Notes: generated from the sequence alone by a model not told the origin. A DNA stretch of 64,000 nucleotides from TMP-86 sp964247385 (GCA_964247385.1 CAXTUB010000010.1:37736-101735); one strand, 5' to 3'; numbered from the stretch's first letter, positions 16,234 through 25,661 are shown. Made by a program: numbers and translations.

Positions 16234-18234
16234 GTGCCGCGCAACGTTCGCATCAAGGATCACTGGGCTGAGCAGCGCATCTTCACGGTCCGCAGCATCG
16301 TCGCCGGCGTGCTCGTGCTGCTCGCGTTGTCGAGCGTCGCGGCGCGCCTGTTTTACTTGCAAGTGCTTCGCCACGATTATTACGCCGAGCTTTCGCAGGG
16401 CAATCGAGTTCGCATCGACCCCATTCCGCCGAGCCGTGGACTCATCTTGGACCGGCACGGCGTGGTGCTTGCGGAAAACCTGCCCGCATTTCAAATCGAA
16501 TTGATTCGCGAGCAAGTGGGCAAGACGAGCGAGCTCGAAGATACCCTCGCGCGTCTGGCAGCCATCAATCTGGTGGAGAAAGCCGATCTGGCTGCCATCA
16601 AGCGCTCCATCCTTTCGCACCGGGTCTACGAAAGCGTGCCTGTGAAATTGCAGCTGAGCGATGAAGAGATGGCTCGCTTCGCCTTGCATCGGCACGAGTT
16701 CACCGGCGTGGATATTCGCACGCGCCTCACACGGCACTATCCTTTCGGCAGTCTCGCGGTTCACGCCATTGGCTACGTCGGCGCCATCAGCGAGCAAGAC
16801 CTGAAGCGCATCGACACAGCCGAATATGCAGGCACCACGCTCATCGGCAAGCTGGGAGTCGAAGGCTCATATGAGCGCGAGCTGCATGGCAAGTCGGGCT
16901 ATCGGCAGGTGTTGGTGAATGCCGCCGGCCGGCCGGTGGAAAAGCAAGGCGCATACGCGGTGCATCTGGAAACCCACGCGCCGGTCTCGGGTCACGACCT
17001 GGTGCTCGCGCTCGATGCACGCGTGCAGCGCGCCGCGGAAGAAGGCCTGGGCGCGCGCCGCGGCGCCGTGATTGCCATCGAGCCCAAGAGCGGCGAAGTC
17101 ATCGCGCTCGCCAGCACTCCGGGTTTTGATCCGAACGGTTTCGCGCGTGGGCTGTCCCTCGCGCAGTACGATCAGTTGCAGAACGATATCGACAAGCCCC
17201 TGTTGAATCGCGCGTTGCGCGGCGCCTATCCTTCAGGCTCCACCATCAAGCCGGCCATCGCGCTGGCTGGATTGACCTATCACCTCGTCGATCCGGCGCG
17301 CCCGCATTTTTGCGCCGGCGTGTTTCAGCTGCCGGGGAGCCGGCTGCAGTTTCGCGAGGGAAAAACCGGGCGTCACGGCAACGTGAACCTCGAGCAGGCC
17401 ATCGCCAAATCGTGCGACGTGTACTTCTATGGATTGGCGGCCACCATCGGAGCGCAGCGCATCGCCGATTTTCTGGCGCCATTCGGTTATGGCGAGTTGA
17501 CCGGCATCGACATCTCCGGCGAGAAGTCCGGAATTTTGCCGTCGCCCGAATGGAAGAAAAAAACCTTCAAGCGCAAGGAAGACCAGGTGTGGTTTCCCGG
17601 CGAGACCGTGAACTTTGGGGTCGGCCAGGGTTATTTGCTCGTCACTCCGCTGCAACTTGCGCACGTGGCTTCCGTGCTCGCGGCGCGCGGCAAGAGCATG
17701 CGGCCGCATGTGGTGTCGATCGTGCGCGACTCCGGCGTGTCGGAGCGGCGCGTTGATCCAGTTGCGAATACCCGCGTGACGGGCGTGAGCGATGCGGATT
17801 GGGACATCGTGCTCAAGGGCATGATCGGCGTGACCAAGTACGGCACCGCGGCGTACACGGCAGGCAAAGATGCGCTTTATACCATCGCGGGCAAGACAGG
17901 CACCGCGCAAGTCTTCACGGTGTCGCGCGCGGAGCGGCTGACCGACAAGGTATCGGAACGTCTCAAGGATCATTCGTGGTTCATTGCCTTCGCGCCGGCG
18001 GAAGCGCCGAAAATCGCGGTCGCGGTTCTGGTCGAGAACGGCGGTTTCGGTTCCGCCGTTGCGGCGCCCATCGCTCGACAAGTCATGGATGCATGGATCT
18101 TGGGGCCGAACGCAGGAAAGCCCGAGCCTGCCAATGCGGCGGAAGGAAGCGAGCCCGGCGATGTGGAATCTGCGCCTGCCACGACTCCGCCGGCAACGCC
18201 GGGCCCAGGCAACAATCCGAGGCCCGTCACATGA
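16234..18234 (+). CDS. mrdA: Penicillin-binding protein 2 (elongasome transpeptidase)
   Basis: PBP2 crosslinks peptidoglycan during rod elongation. The 666-residue class B PBP has an N-terminal transmembrane helix (about 23-45), the pedestal dimerisation domain starting PPSRGLILDRHGVVLAEN, and the transpeptidase domain with the acylation motif SXXK at Ser336-Lys339 (STIK), the SXN-type SCD motif (AKSCDVYFYG) and KTG at 554-556. The tail after about 630 is Pro/Ala-rich. Its GTG start at 16234 follows mreD by 6 nt and the stop overlaps rodA (ATGA). Confidence 0.97.
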   Translation: MPRNVRIKDHWAEQRIFTVRSIVAGVLVLLALSSVAARLFYLQVLRHDYYAELSQGNRVRIDPIPPSRGLILDRHGVVLAENLPAFQIELIREQVGKTSELEDTLARLAAINLVEKADLAAIKRSILSHRVYESVPVKLQLSDEEMARFALHRHEFTGVDIRTRLTRHYPFGSLAVHAIGYVGAISEQDLKRIDTAEYAGTTLIGKLGVEGSYERELHGKSGYRQVLVNAAGRPVEKQGAYAVHLETHAPVSGHDLVLALDARVQRAAEEGLGARRGAVIAIEPKSGEVIALASTPGFDPNGFARGLSLAQYDQLQNDIDKPLLNRALRGAYPSGSTIKPAIALAGLTYHLVDPARPHFCAGVFQLPGSRLQFREGKTGRHGNVNLEQAIAKSCDVYFYGLAATIGAQRIADFLAPFGYGELTGIDISGEKSGILPSPEWKKKTFKRKEDQVWFPGETVNFGVGQGYLLVTPLQLAHVASVLAARGKSMRPHVVSIVRDSGVSERRVDPVANTRVTGVSDADWDIVLKGMIGVTKYGTAAYTAGKDALYTIAGKTGTAQVFTVSRAERLTDKVSERLKDHSWFIAFAPAEAPKIAVAVLVENGGFGSAVAAPIARQVMDAWILGPNAGKPEPANAAEGSEPGDVESAPATTPPATPGPGNNPRPVT

Positions 18235-19370
18235 TCTCCGACGATTTCTCTGAGTCGCGTGCGCGCCGTACCCTGACGGCGGGTGCGCGCACTCTGCGCG
18301 CGTTGCGCCTGGATGGTCTGCTGAGTGCCGCGCTCGCCGCGGTGGTCATCATCGGGGTGTTCGTCGTGTACAGCGCATCGGGGCAGAACTTGCGCATCAT
18401 GGAGCATCTCGGCGGCAACCTGGCCATCGCGGTGGCGGCCCTGCTCGCCATCGCACGCTTCGCGACACCTCATTACCTGCGGCTGGTCTCCCCCATCGCG
18501 TACGTACTCGGCGTGGTGCTGTTGATCGTCGTCGACTTCACGGGTCACATCGGCAAAGGCGCGCAGCGCTGGCTGGATTTGGGTGTGTTTCGCTTTCAAC
18601 CTTCGGAAATCATGAAGCTTGCAGTGCCCATGGCCTGCGCGTGGTACATGCACGAGCGGCCACAGCCGCCGCGCGTGAAAGATCTGTGCATCATGGGATT
18701 GCTCATCGCCATTCCCACGGCGCTCATCGTCAAGCAACCCGACCTGGGCACGGCGCTTCTCGTTGCGACGGCGGGCCTCATCGTCATCGTGCTGGCGGGG
18801 TTGCCCTACCAAATCATTCTGGGCGCCATTCCCCTCACCGCGCTCGCCGCTTGGCTCGGCTGGCGCTTCATTCACGACTATCAGCGCCAACGCATCCTCA
18901 CGTTCCTCAATCCGCAGAATGATCCGCTGGGCACCGGCTATCACATCATTCAATCTCAAATCGCCATCGGGTCGGGCGGCGTGTTCGGCAAAGGCTATAT
19001 GAACGGCAGTCAGGCGCAGCTCGAATTCTTGCCGGAACGGTCCACCGATTTCATCTTCGCCGTGGTGGGAGAGGAATTCGGATTATTGGGACAGCTCCTG
19101 GTGCTGACGTTGTACGGGGTCATCATCGGCCGCGCCATGTATCTGGCCATGCAAGGGCAGGACACGTTCTCGCGGCTGACCGGCGGCGCCATCGCACTCA
19201 GTTTTTTCGTCTACGTGTTCGTGAATTCGGGCATGGTGAGCGGCATTCTGCCCGTGGTGGGCGTGCCTCTCCCATTGATCAGTTACGGCGGCACATCGAT
19301 GGTCACGCTGCTCGCCGGCTTCGGCATCCTCATGTCGCTGCATTCACATCGCAAGCTGATGCGCTCGTGA
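18231..19370 (+). CDS. rodA: SEDS peptidoglycan polymerase RodA
   Basis: RodA is the elongasome glycosyltransferase that works with PBP2. The 379-residue protein has about ten transmembrane helices and SEDS landmarks: GAQRWLDLGVFRFQPSEIMK, KQPDLGTALL with the conserved acidic residue, GYHIIQSQIAIGSGG and the C-terminal GVPLPLISYGGTSM. ATG 18231 overlaps the mrdA stop by 4 nt. Length agrees with E. coli RodA (370). Confidence 0.97.
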   Translation: MISDDFSESRARRTLTAGARTLRALRLDGLLSAALAAVVIIGVFVVYSASGQNLRIMEHLGGNLAIAVAALLAIARFATPHYLRLVSPIAYVLGVVLLIVVDFTGHIGKGAQRWLDLGVFRFQPSEIMKLAVPMACAWYMHERPQPPRVKDLCIMGLLIAIPTALIVKQPDLGTALLVATAGLIVIVLAGLPYQIILGAIPLTALAAWLGWRFIHDYQRQRILTFLNPQNDPLGTGYHIIQSQIAIGSGGVFGKGYMNGSQAQLEFLPERSTDFIFAVVGEEFGLLGQLLVLTLYGVIIGRAMYLAMQGQDTFSRLTGGAIALSFFVYVFVNSGMVSGILPVVGVPLPLISYGGTSMVTLLAGFGILMSLHSHRKLMRS

Positions 19371-19392
19371 GCGGCATGGCCGGACGCAGCGC

Positions 19393-20472
19393 ATGCCGAT
19401 GAAGACTCCGCGCGTAAGCCGGGTGGCCTGCGCCCTCGCCGCCTCGTTCGTCTTTGCGCTCGTTGCCTGCGAGCGCGCACACGCCATGGATATCCGCCGG
19501 CCCGAAATCCGTCAGTTCATTTCGCGCCTGGTCAACGCAGGGCTCGACCGGCAGCGCGTTACGGCGCTGCTGGCTTCTGCGCAAAGTCAGCAAGCCATCA
19601 TCGACGCCATGAACAAGCCCGCGGAAAAATCCAAGCTTTGGTACGAATACCGGCAGATTTTTCTGACCGAAAGCCGCATTCGCGACGGCGCGGAATTCCT
19701 GTTGGCGCATATGAGCGAGCTTCGTCGAGCGCAGCAGCTGACCGGCGTGGAACCCGAATACGTCGTCGCGATCCTGGGCGTCGAAAGCAAGTACGGCAAG
19801 CAAACAGGGCGTTATCGCGTGCTGGATGCGTTGGCGACCCTGGCTTTCGATTATCCGCCGCGATCCAAGTTCTTCACCGATGAGCTGGAGAAATTTTTCG
19901 CGCTTGCGGCGCACGATCAAATCGAAATCTCCGCTGCAACGGGCTCTTATGCCGGCGCCATGGGCGCGCCGCAATTCATGCCATCGAGCTACCTGCGTTT
20001 CGGCGTGGATGGCGACGGCGATGGCCGTGTGGATCTTTGGCGAAGTTGGCCGGACATCTTCGCGAGCATCGGCAACTACTTCAAGGAAAACGGGTGGCAG
20101 CCCGGTCAGCCGGCCATGGCCGAGGCAAGCGTCGAACCCTTGCTGAGTGAGGGTCTCGACGGACGTAAATTCACGCTTGGCCAGACCGTCGCCTCGCTGC
20201 GCGCGCGGGGCATGAGATTCGATGCGCCGCTCGCCGCAGAGGCGCCGGCCTTTGCTGTTGCGGTCGATGGGTACGATGGCCTCGGCTGGCGCGCCGGGTT
20301 CAAAAATTTTTATGTGATCACGCGCTATAACCGCAGCGCTTTATACGCGATGGCGGCCATCGAGCTGGCCGCCGCCGTGCGTCGCGCCGCACAGCTTCCG
20401 CAAGCGCCGGTTCCTGCGCCGATCGTGGGAGCGGCGGTTCTCGACTTTGCATGGCTGCCGCGTGATGAATGA
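19393..20472 (+). CDS. mltB: Membrane-bound lytic murein transglycosylase B
   Basis: MltB cleaves glycan strands to 1,6-anhydro-MurNAc products. The 359-residue lipoprotein has a signal ending in LVAC (Cys26) and the GH103 domain with the catalytic Glu131 in ILGVESKYGKQTG, then GSYAGAMGAPQFMPSSYLRFGVDGDGDG and the tail motif FKNFYVITRYNRSALYAMA. It follows rodA by 22 nt and overlaps rlpA by 8 nt, so it belongs to the shape/peptidoglycan operon. Confidence 0.95.
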   Translation: MPMKTPRVSRVACALAASFVFALVACERAHAMDIRRPEIRQFISRLVNAGLDRQRVTALLASAQSQQAIIDAMNKPAEKSKLWYEYRQIFLTESRIRDGAEFLLAHMSELRRAQQLTGVEPEYVVAILGVESKYGKQTGRYRVLDALATLAFDYPPRSKFFTDELEKFFALAAHDQIEISAATGSYAGAMGAPQFMPSSYLRFGVDGDGDGRVDLWRSWPDIFASIGNYFKENGWQPGQPAMAEASVEPLLSEGLDGRKFTLGQTVASLRARGMRFDAPLAAEAPAFAVAVDGYDGLGWRAGFKNFYVITRYNRSALYAMAAIELAAAVRRAAQLPQAPVPAPIVGAAVLDFAWLPRDE

Positions 20473-21511
20473 TGCGCGCCGCGCGTCTCGCGGCGCCGCC
20501 CGGGGTGCGCTGTGCGCGCTGCTCGCAAGTTGCAGTATCACGGCGCCGCGCGAAACTGCCTTGCCCACTCCGGCCCCACCCCCGACACCCGCGCCGGCCG
20601 AGCCGGCCGCTTCGAGCGCTGCGGCCTCGACGGCCTCGAGCGGCACGTTCGATCCCTTTGCGGTGCCGGATGCCCTGCCCAAGTTCGAGCCGCGCTCACG
20701 CCGCGGCAATCCGCCGTTCTACGACGTGTTCGGCAGGCGCTACTATGTCATGTCGTCGAGCGCAGGCTACGTCGAGCGCGGCGTGGCCTCCTGGTACGGC
20801 CCGGGGTTTCACGCCGAGCTCACCTCGGTGGGCGAGAAATACGACATGTATGGTATGACGGCCGCCCACAAGACTCTTTCCCTCCCCACGTATGTGCGCG
20901 TCACCAATCTACAGAATCAACGCAGCGTCATCGTGCGCGTGAATGATCGTGGACCGTTCGTGAGCACGCGCATCATCGATCTTTCGTATACCGCCGCGGC
21001 CAAGCTCGACATGCTGAAGAACGGCACTGCATTCGTCGAAGTGCGGGCGATCGATCCATCGGCCAATCCACTGGTCGGCATCACTCCGGTGACCTCGGCC
21101 ATTTTGACTGGCTCACCCGCCGCGCCCTCCACCTCGAGTGACCCTGCGACGCCGCAAGGCGCATTGCTGAAACCTGCGATGCCACCGCCGGCACCCACGG
21201 CGGCGCCAGCGATTCCCGCAGGTGCGCCGCCCATCGACGCGCGGCCCGCGCCTCCGGCCGCCGCACCGGCGCGCGCGCTTTTCGTGCAGGCCGGAGCGTT
21301 CGTACGGCGCGAGAATGCGCAAAGGCTCGCCACTCGACTGAACGCCGGACGTTACGGCACCGTGTCGGTGGTCGAGGCGACCGTGGCGAGCCGGCATGTC
21401 TATCGCGTGCGTGTCGGTCCCATCGCGAATGTCGCGGCCTTCGATCGTACGGTCAAAGCACTGGAAGGCGCGGGTATCGCCGATGCGCAACTGGCCCCGG
21501 ACGAGCCATAA
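20465..21511 (+). CDS. rlpA: Septal/lateral-wall lytic transglycosylase RlpA lipoprotein with SPOR domain
   Basis: RlpA cuts naked (peptide-free) glycan strands. The 348-residue product carries a lipoprotein signal with lipobox LASC (Cys23), a Pro/Ala-rich spacer (to about 75), the double-psi beta-barrel domain (GVASWYGPGFHAELTSVGE, with VRVNDRGPFV and ARIIDLSY-type motif TRIIDLSYTAA), another Pro/Ala-rich linker and a C-terminal SPOR domain (ALFVQAGAFVRRENAQRLA) that binds denuded glycan. ATG 20465 is preferred over an upstream TTG. Confidence 0.94.
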   Translation: MNDARRASRGAARGALCALLASCSITAPRETALPTPAPPPTPAPAEPAASSAAASTASSGTFDPFAVPDALPKFEPRSRRGNPPFYDVFGRRYYVMSSSAGYVERGVASWYGPGFHAELTSVGEKYDMYGMTAAHKTLSLPTYVRVTNLQNQRSVIVRVNDRGPFVSTRIIDLSYTAAAKLDMLKNGTAFVEVRAIDPSANPLVGITPVTSAILTGSPAAPSTSSDPATPQGALLKPAMPPPAPTAAPAIPAGAPPIDARPAPPAAAPARALFVQAGAFVRRENAQRLATRLNAGRYGTVSVVEATVASRHVYRVRVGPIANVAAFDRTVKALEGAGIADAQLAPDEP

Positions 21512-21583
21512 CGCAGTGGCCGCGACTTGGCAGCAGAGTAGACTTTCCTTTCAACCCGAATGATTCAAGTGAGATCGAAGTCG

Positions 21584-22801
21584 ATGCGTATTCGCTATGC
21601 GTTCCTAGTCATTGCCATTTTCTGCGCCGCTCCCGCCGGCGCCGCCACGCACCGCGCGCACGCGAAACATGCGACTGCGCACGGCGCGAAGGCGCCGGCC
21701 GCGCCCGACGCGGCGCCCCATGCCACGCCGGGCGCCCTGCCCTCGCCGCCGGCCGTCGATGCGCGCGCCTATCTCGTCGTGGATTTTCAAACCGGCAAAG
21801 CGTTGGCGCAGAGCAATGCCGATGCGCGCATGGAGCCCGCAAGCCTCACGAAGCTGATGACGGCGTACATCGTGTTTCAGGAATTGGCGAGCGGCAAACT
21901 GAAGCTCGACGAGCAGGTGACCGTCAGCGAGCACGCATGGCGTTCGGAAGGCTCGCGCACGTTCATCCAAGTGGGAACGCCCGTCCCGGTGCAGGCGCTC
22001 ATCATGGGAATGATCGTGCAATCTGGAAATGACGCGACCATTGCGCTCGCCGAGCGCGTGGCCGGCACCGAAGAGACCTTCGCGCAAATGATGAACGCCA
22101 ATGCGCGGCGACTGAAAATGACCGGCACGCATTTCGACAATAGCTCGGGGCTGCCTTCGCCGCAGCACTACACCACCGCGCGCGACATGGCGCGGCTCGC
22201 AAGCGCCATCATTCGCGAGTATCCGCAATACTATCGCTGGTATTCGGTGCGCGAATTCGAATTCAATGGAATCAAGCAGCAGAATCGCAATGGGCTTCTG
22301 GGCCGCGACACCAGCGTCGACGGCATGAAGACCGGTCATACGGATTCGGCCGGCTACTGTCTCGTGACCTCGGCGCTGCGCAATGGCATGCGGTTGATCT
22401 CGGTGGTGTTCGGCTCGAACAGCATGCGGGCGCGAGAGGATGCGAGTGCCGCGCTCCTCAATTATGCATTCACGTTTTACGACACGCGATTGATCGCCAA
22501 GGCGCGCAGCAAGCTCGGCAGCGTCGAGCTGCTCAAAGCCGAGAGCTCCCCGGTGGATGTGGGCCTCCAGCAGGACTTGTACGTGACTGTGCCGCGCAGC
22601 GAATCAAGCTCGCTCAAGACCGTGCTCGATGTGCCTGCGCGGGCGATGGCGCCGGTCTCGGCCTCGACCCCTCTTGGCACGCTCAAGGTCGTATCGGCGA
22701 GCGGCGGCGTTGCGAACGCGCCGCTCCATCCGCTGCGGCCGGTGCCGATGGGGGGCTGGTGGCGTCGCATGGTCGACAGCGTTCGATTGTGGTTTGGCTG
22801 A
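21584..22801 (+). CDS. dacA: D-alanyl-D-alanine carboxypeptidase (PBP5/PBP6 type)
   Basis: This low-molecular-weight PBP trims the terminal D-Ala from peptidoglycan stem peptides in the periplasm. It has a signal peptide (RIRYAFLVIAIFCAAPAGA), an Ala/His-rich spacer, and the three catalytic motifs SLTK (Ser87-Lys90), SGN (IVQSGNDATIALAE) and KTG (DGMKTGHTDSAG). The C-terminal beta domain ends in a short amphipathic segment (GWWRRMVDSVRLWFG) typical of the membrane anchor. An in-frame ATG at 21560 would add eight residues. An aminotransferase gene follows by 7 nt. Confidence 0.95.
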   Translation: MRIRYAFLVIAIFCAAPAGAATHRAHAKHATAHGAKAPAAPDAAPHATPGALPSPPAVDARAYLVVDFQTGKALAQSNADARMEPASLTKLMTAYIVFQELASGKLKLDEQVTVSEHAWRSEGSRTFIQVGTPVPVQALIMGMIVQSGNDATIALAERVAGTEETFAQMMNANARRLKMTGTHFDNSSGLPSPQHYTTARDMARLASAIIREYPQYYRWYSVREFEFNGIKQQNRNGLLGRDTSVDGMKTGHTDSAGYCLVTSALRNGMRLISVVFGSNSMRAREDASAALLNYAFTFYDTRLIAKARSKLGSVELLKAESSPVDVGLQQDLYVTVPRSESSSLKTVLDVPARAMAPVSASTPLGTLKVVSASGGVANAPLHPLRPVPMGGWWRRMVDSVRLWFG

Positions 22802-22808
22802 ACCGTCC

Positions 22809-23675
22809 ATGCCCTTCGCCACGTGTTATCTCAACGGAGAATTCATGCCGCTGGCCGAGGCGCGAGTATCTCCGCTCGACCGCGCGTTCCTGTTTGGCGA
22901 TGCGGTGTACGAGGTGATTCCGGTCTACGGCGCGCGAGCATTCAAGTTGCGCGAGCATTTGGATCGGCTGGAACGCAGTCTTGCGCAAATTCATATGGCG
23001 CCGCCACTGTCGCAGTCACAGTGGGGCGGCGTGTGCCGGCAGCTCATTGATGCGAATGGCGCTGACGACGCCAGCCTCTACCTACAAGTCACGCGCGGCG
23101 CCGAACTGGACCGCAATCACGCGTGGCCCGAGCGGCTGAAGCCCACATTGTTTGCATTTGCCTCTCCCCTCGCCAACGTGCTCGAGCGCGAGCCCGCTGG
23201 CATCAGCGCCATGACGGCGCAGGATCTACGTTGGAAGCGATGTGACATCAAGTCCACTTCCCTCCTCGCCAATGTATTGCTCCGCAAGAGCGCCGTTGAT
23301 TCGGGCAACTTCGAAAGCATCTTGCTCGATGATGGATGGCTGCGCGAAGGCTCTTCTTCCGCGGTTCACGCCGTGTTCGGCGATGCCGTGTGCTCTCCGC
23401 CCTTGGAACCCGCCATCTTGCCGGGCATCACCCGCGTCGTCGTGCAGGATTTGGCGGCTTCGCTTGGGCTTCGCGTCAAGGAACAGCCCGTGAGTGAAGC
23501 GCAATTGCGCGCCGCGGATGAAATATGGATTTCGCTCTCGACCCGCGGACTGTTGGCGGTCACCACGTTGGACGGCCGTCCGGTGGGGCACTGCGCCCCG
23601 GGGCCCGTCTTCAAGAGATTGCGCAATGCCTTCGTGGATTACGTCGAGCGAGCCGCGGGGACCCCCGAGCTGTGA
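22809..23675 (+). CDS. dat: D-amino acid aminotransferase (class IV PLP enzyme)
   Basis: The 288-residue fold-type IV transaminase has the N-terminal YLNGEFMPLAEARVSPLDRAFLFGDAVYE motif region, a PLP lysine at about 148 (RCDIKSTSLLANV) and the cofactor-binding EGSSSAVHAVF segment. The closest family is D-alanine aminotransferase, which interconverts D-Ala and D-Glu with 2-oxo acids; branched-chain aminotransferase and aminodeoxychorismate lyase are related alternatives. Its place between dacA and ybeD is seen in other gammaproteobacteria and fits D-Ala/D-Glu balance. The stop overlaps the ybeD GTG. Confidence 0.85.
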   Translation: MPFATCYLNGEFMPLAEARVSPLDRAFLFGDAVYEVIPVYGARAFKLREHLDRLERSLAQIHMAPPLSQSQWGGVCRQLIDANGADDASLYLQVTRGAELDRNHAWPERLKPTLFAFASPLANVLEREPAGISAMTAQDLRWKRCDIKSTSLLANVLLRKSAVDSGNFESILLDDGWLREGSSSAVHAVFGDAVCSPPLEPAILPGITRVVVQDLAASLGLRVKEQPVSEAQLRAADEIWISLSTRGLLAVTTLDGRPVGHCAPGPVFKRLRNAFVDYVERAAGTPEL

Positions 23676-23935
23676 GTGAGCAGAGCCCTCTTACGTTTCC
23701 GTGCGAATTCGTCGTCAAAGTGATGGGCAAGAGCGGCTCCGGCATCGAATCCATTGCAAGAACCATCATCGAAAAACACGCCGGACCCATCGAGGAGGCG
23801 CAAATCCGCGAGCGCCCGAGCAGCAACAGCCGCTTCGTCGGCTATTCATTCACCATCCATGCCACGAGCCGTGAGCAGGTGGATGAGATTTATCGTGAGC
23901 TGACTGCGCGGCCGGAAGTTCTGATGGCGCTCTGA
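23672..23935 (+). CDS. ybeD: DUF493 / YbeD family protein
   Basis: An 87-residue cytoplasmic protein, the same length as E. coli YbeD, with the PCEFVVKVMGKSG start and a ferredoxin-like alpha/beta pattern ending YRELTARPEVLMAL. YbeD resembles small-molecule-binding regulatory domains; its biochemical role is not established. In E. coli it lies between dacA and lipB on one strand; here lipB follows but in the opposite orientation. The start GTG 23672 overlaps the preceding stop. Confidence 0.92.
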   Translation: MSEQSPLTFPCEFVVKVMGKSGSGIESIARTIIEKHAGPIEEAQIRERPSSNSRFVGYSFTIHATSREQVDEIYRELTARPEVLMAL

Positions 23936-23950
23936 TCGACGGCGAGGCAG

Positions 23951-24586
23951 TCACGCCGCATCGAACCCCAAGCGGCGCAGCAAGTGCGGCGTCAACGCCG
24001 CTTGCAGTTGCGCCACGCTCGACGCACCGCCGAGATCGGCGAGCCGCGTCACTTCCAAGCCCTGATAGCCGCACACATGAATGCGCCGGAACGGCGCCGT
24101 ATCGTTCGATACGTTGATCGCCACGCCGTGATAACTGCAGCCGCGGCGGATGCGCAAGCCCACGCTCGCGAGTTTTTTTTCGCCGACGTAGACGCCCGGG
24201 GCTTCGCGCCGCGCATGCGCCCGTACTCCCCATTGGTCGATGCAATCGATGACCGCGCCTTCCAGTGCGATCACGAGATCGCGCACGCCGAGCTTCAGCC
24301 TGCGCAAATCCAACAGGACATAGGTCACGAGCTGGCCTGGCCCGTGGTAGGTGACATCCCCGCCGCGATCGATGCGCACGACGGGGACATCGCCGGCATC
24401 GAGCACGTTGCCCTCCTTGGCGCCGAGGCCCAGCGTGAACACGCGCGGATGCTCGACGAACCAGATTTCATCGGGCGTTCCGGCATCGCGCGTGTCGGTA
24501 AAGCGCTGCATGTCGCGCCAAACCCGCTCGTATTCGCGCGTGCCGAGGCTATGCAGGACCGGCGGTGGAATGATCGAGGCCCGCAT
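23951..24586 (-). CDS. lipB: Octanoyltransferase LipB
   Basis: LipB moves octanoate from acyl carrier protein to lipoyl domains of E2 and GcvH. The 211-residue protein has the signature RGGDVTYHGPGQLVTYVLLD, the catalytic Lys in GEKKLASVGLRI and the catalytic Cys in IHVCGYQG. ATG 24586 gives the E. coli length and lies inside the 3' end of lipA, a 38-nt overlap. The order lipA then lipB is reversed from E. coli, where lipB comes first. Confidence 0.95.
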   Translation of the reverse strand: MRASIIPPPVLHSLGTREYERVWRDMQRFTDTRDAGTPDEIWFVEHPRVFTLGLGAKEGNVLDAGDVPVVRIDRGGDVTYHGPGQLVTYVLLDLRRLKLGVRDLVIALEGAVIDCIDQWGVRAHARREAPGVYVGEKKLASVGLRIRRGCSYHGVAINVSNDTAPFRRIHVCGYQGLEVTRLADLGGASSVAQLQAALTPHLLRRLGFDAA

Positions 24587-25580
24587 TGTTGCGCGCCAAT
24601 GCTTGCTCGGCCCGATAGCTGGAGCGTACCAGCGGCCCCGACACGCATTCCAAGAAGCCGAGCCCGAGCGCGAGGCGACGGTAGGCATCGAACTCGAGCG
24701 GCGCAACGAAACGCCGCACGCTCAGGTGATTCGCCGTGGGACGCAAATACTGGCCCAACGTAATGAGATCCACGCCCGCCGCGCGCAGATGCCGCAAGGT
24801 GGCCTCGATCTCGACATCGCTCTCGCCGAGGCCCAACATCAAGCTGGACTTGGTCAGCACCGCAGGATTCAGACTCTTCGCAAAGCGCAGCACCTCGAGC
24901 GTTTGTGCGTAGCCCGCGCGTGGATCGCGCACCGGATGCGTCAGCCGCTCCACGGTCTCGATGTTCTGTGCAAACACATCGAGCCCGGAATCCATGACGC
25001 AGGCCACCGCGGACGCTTCGCCCTGAAAATCCGGGGTCAATGCTTCGACGGCGGTCGCGGGGGTGCGCTGCTTGATGGCGCGAATCGCGCGCGCGTAGTG
25101 CGCAGCGCCGCCATCGTCGAGATCGTCGCGATTGACCGAGGTGAGCACCACGTACTTCAACTTCATGAGCTCCACCGAACGCGCCACATTGTCCGGCTCG
25201 TCCGGGTCCAGCCAACCGCGGGGATTGCCCGTGTCGACTGCGCAAAATCTGCAAGCGCGCGTGCAGACCGCGCCCATCAGCATGATGGTGGCGGTGCCTG
25301 CATTCCAGCACTCACCGATGTTGGGACACTTCGCTTCTTCGCATACCGTGGAAAGTCGATGCTGGCGTACGGTGCGCTTCACCTCATCGAACGTTGACCC
25401 CTGCGGCAGCCGGGCGCGCAGCCAGGCAGGCTTGCGCAGCGCGTGAGAATCCGGCGCCGGCACGCCGCCTGCCGCGCGCTTGATGCCGTCCTTGATGGCC
25501 GCGAAGCCTTGTGGCGTTACATATTTCGCGCCGCTCGCAACAGGCTCCACCACGACGTCGATGTTCTTGAATTGGGACAC
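24549..25580 (-). CDS. lipA: Lipoyl synthase LipA
   Basis: LipA inserts two sulfurs into protein-bound octanoate by radical SAM chemistry. The 343-residue protein has both iron-sulfur sets: auxiliary cluster cysteines 80, 85 and 91 (CEEAKCPNIGEC) and the radical SAM CxxxCxxC at 106, 110 and 113 (CTRACRFC). The C-terminal RSSYRAE supplies the conserved Ser ligand. The start is GTG 25580; no Shine-Dalgarno sequence precedes it, and a perfect -10 hexamer lies 8 bp upstream, so the message may be leaderless. Confidence 0.96.
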   Translation of the reverse strand: MSQFKNIDVVVEPVASGAKYVTPQGFAAIKDGIKRAAGGVPAPDSHALRKPAWLRARLPQGSTFDEVKRTVRQHRLSTVCEEAKCPNIGECWNAGTATIMLMGAVCTRACRFCAVDTGNPRGWLDPDEPDNVARSVELMKLKYVVLTSVNRDDLDDGGAAHYARAIRAIKQRTPATAVEALTPDFQGEASAVACVMDSGLDVFAQNIETVERLTHPVRDPRAGYAQTLEVLRFAKSLNPAVLTKSSLMLGLGESDVEIEATLRHLRAAGVDLITLGQYLRPTANHLSVRRFVAPLEFDAYRRLALGLGFLECVSGPLVRSSYRAEQALARNNAGLDHSTAGPA

Positions 25581-25588
25581 GCCGGCGA

Positions 25589-25594
25589 ATTATA
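25589..25594 (-). promoter_or_regulatory. Candidate -10 box for lipA
   Basis: The minus strand reads TATAAT, a perfect -10 hexamer, ending 8 nt before the lipA GTG. A TTGAAG (minus strand, 25614-25619) is the best -35, but the 19-nt spacing is long. If used, transcription would begin at or within one or two bases of the start codon. Confidence 0.35.
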
Positions 25595-25661
25595 CGATTC
25601 CGGTACTCCGCGGCTTCAACTGGCGCGTTATTACCGCAAGGACCCCGATGAGGAGAATGCG

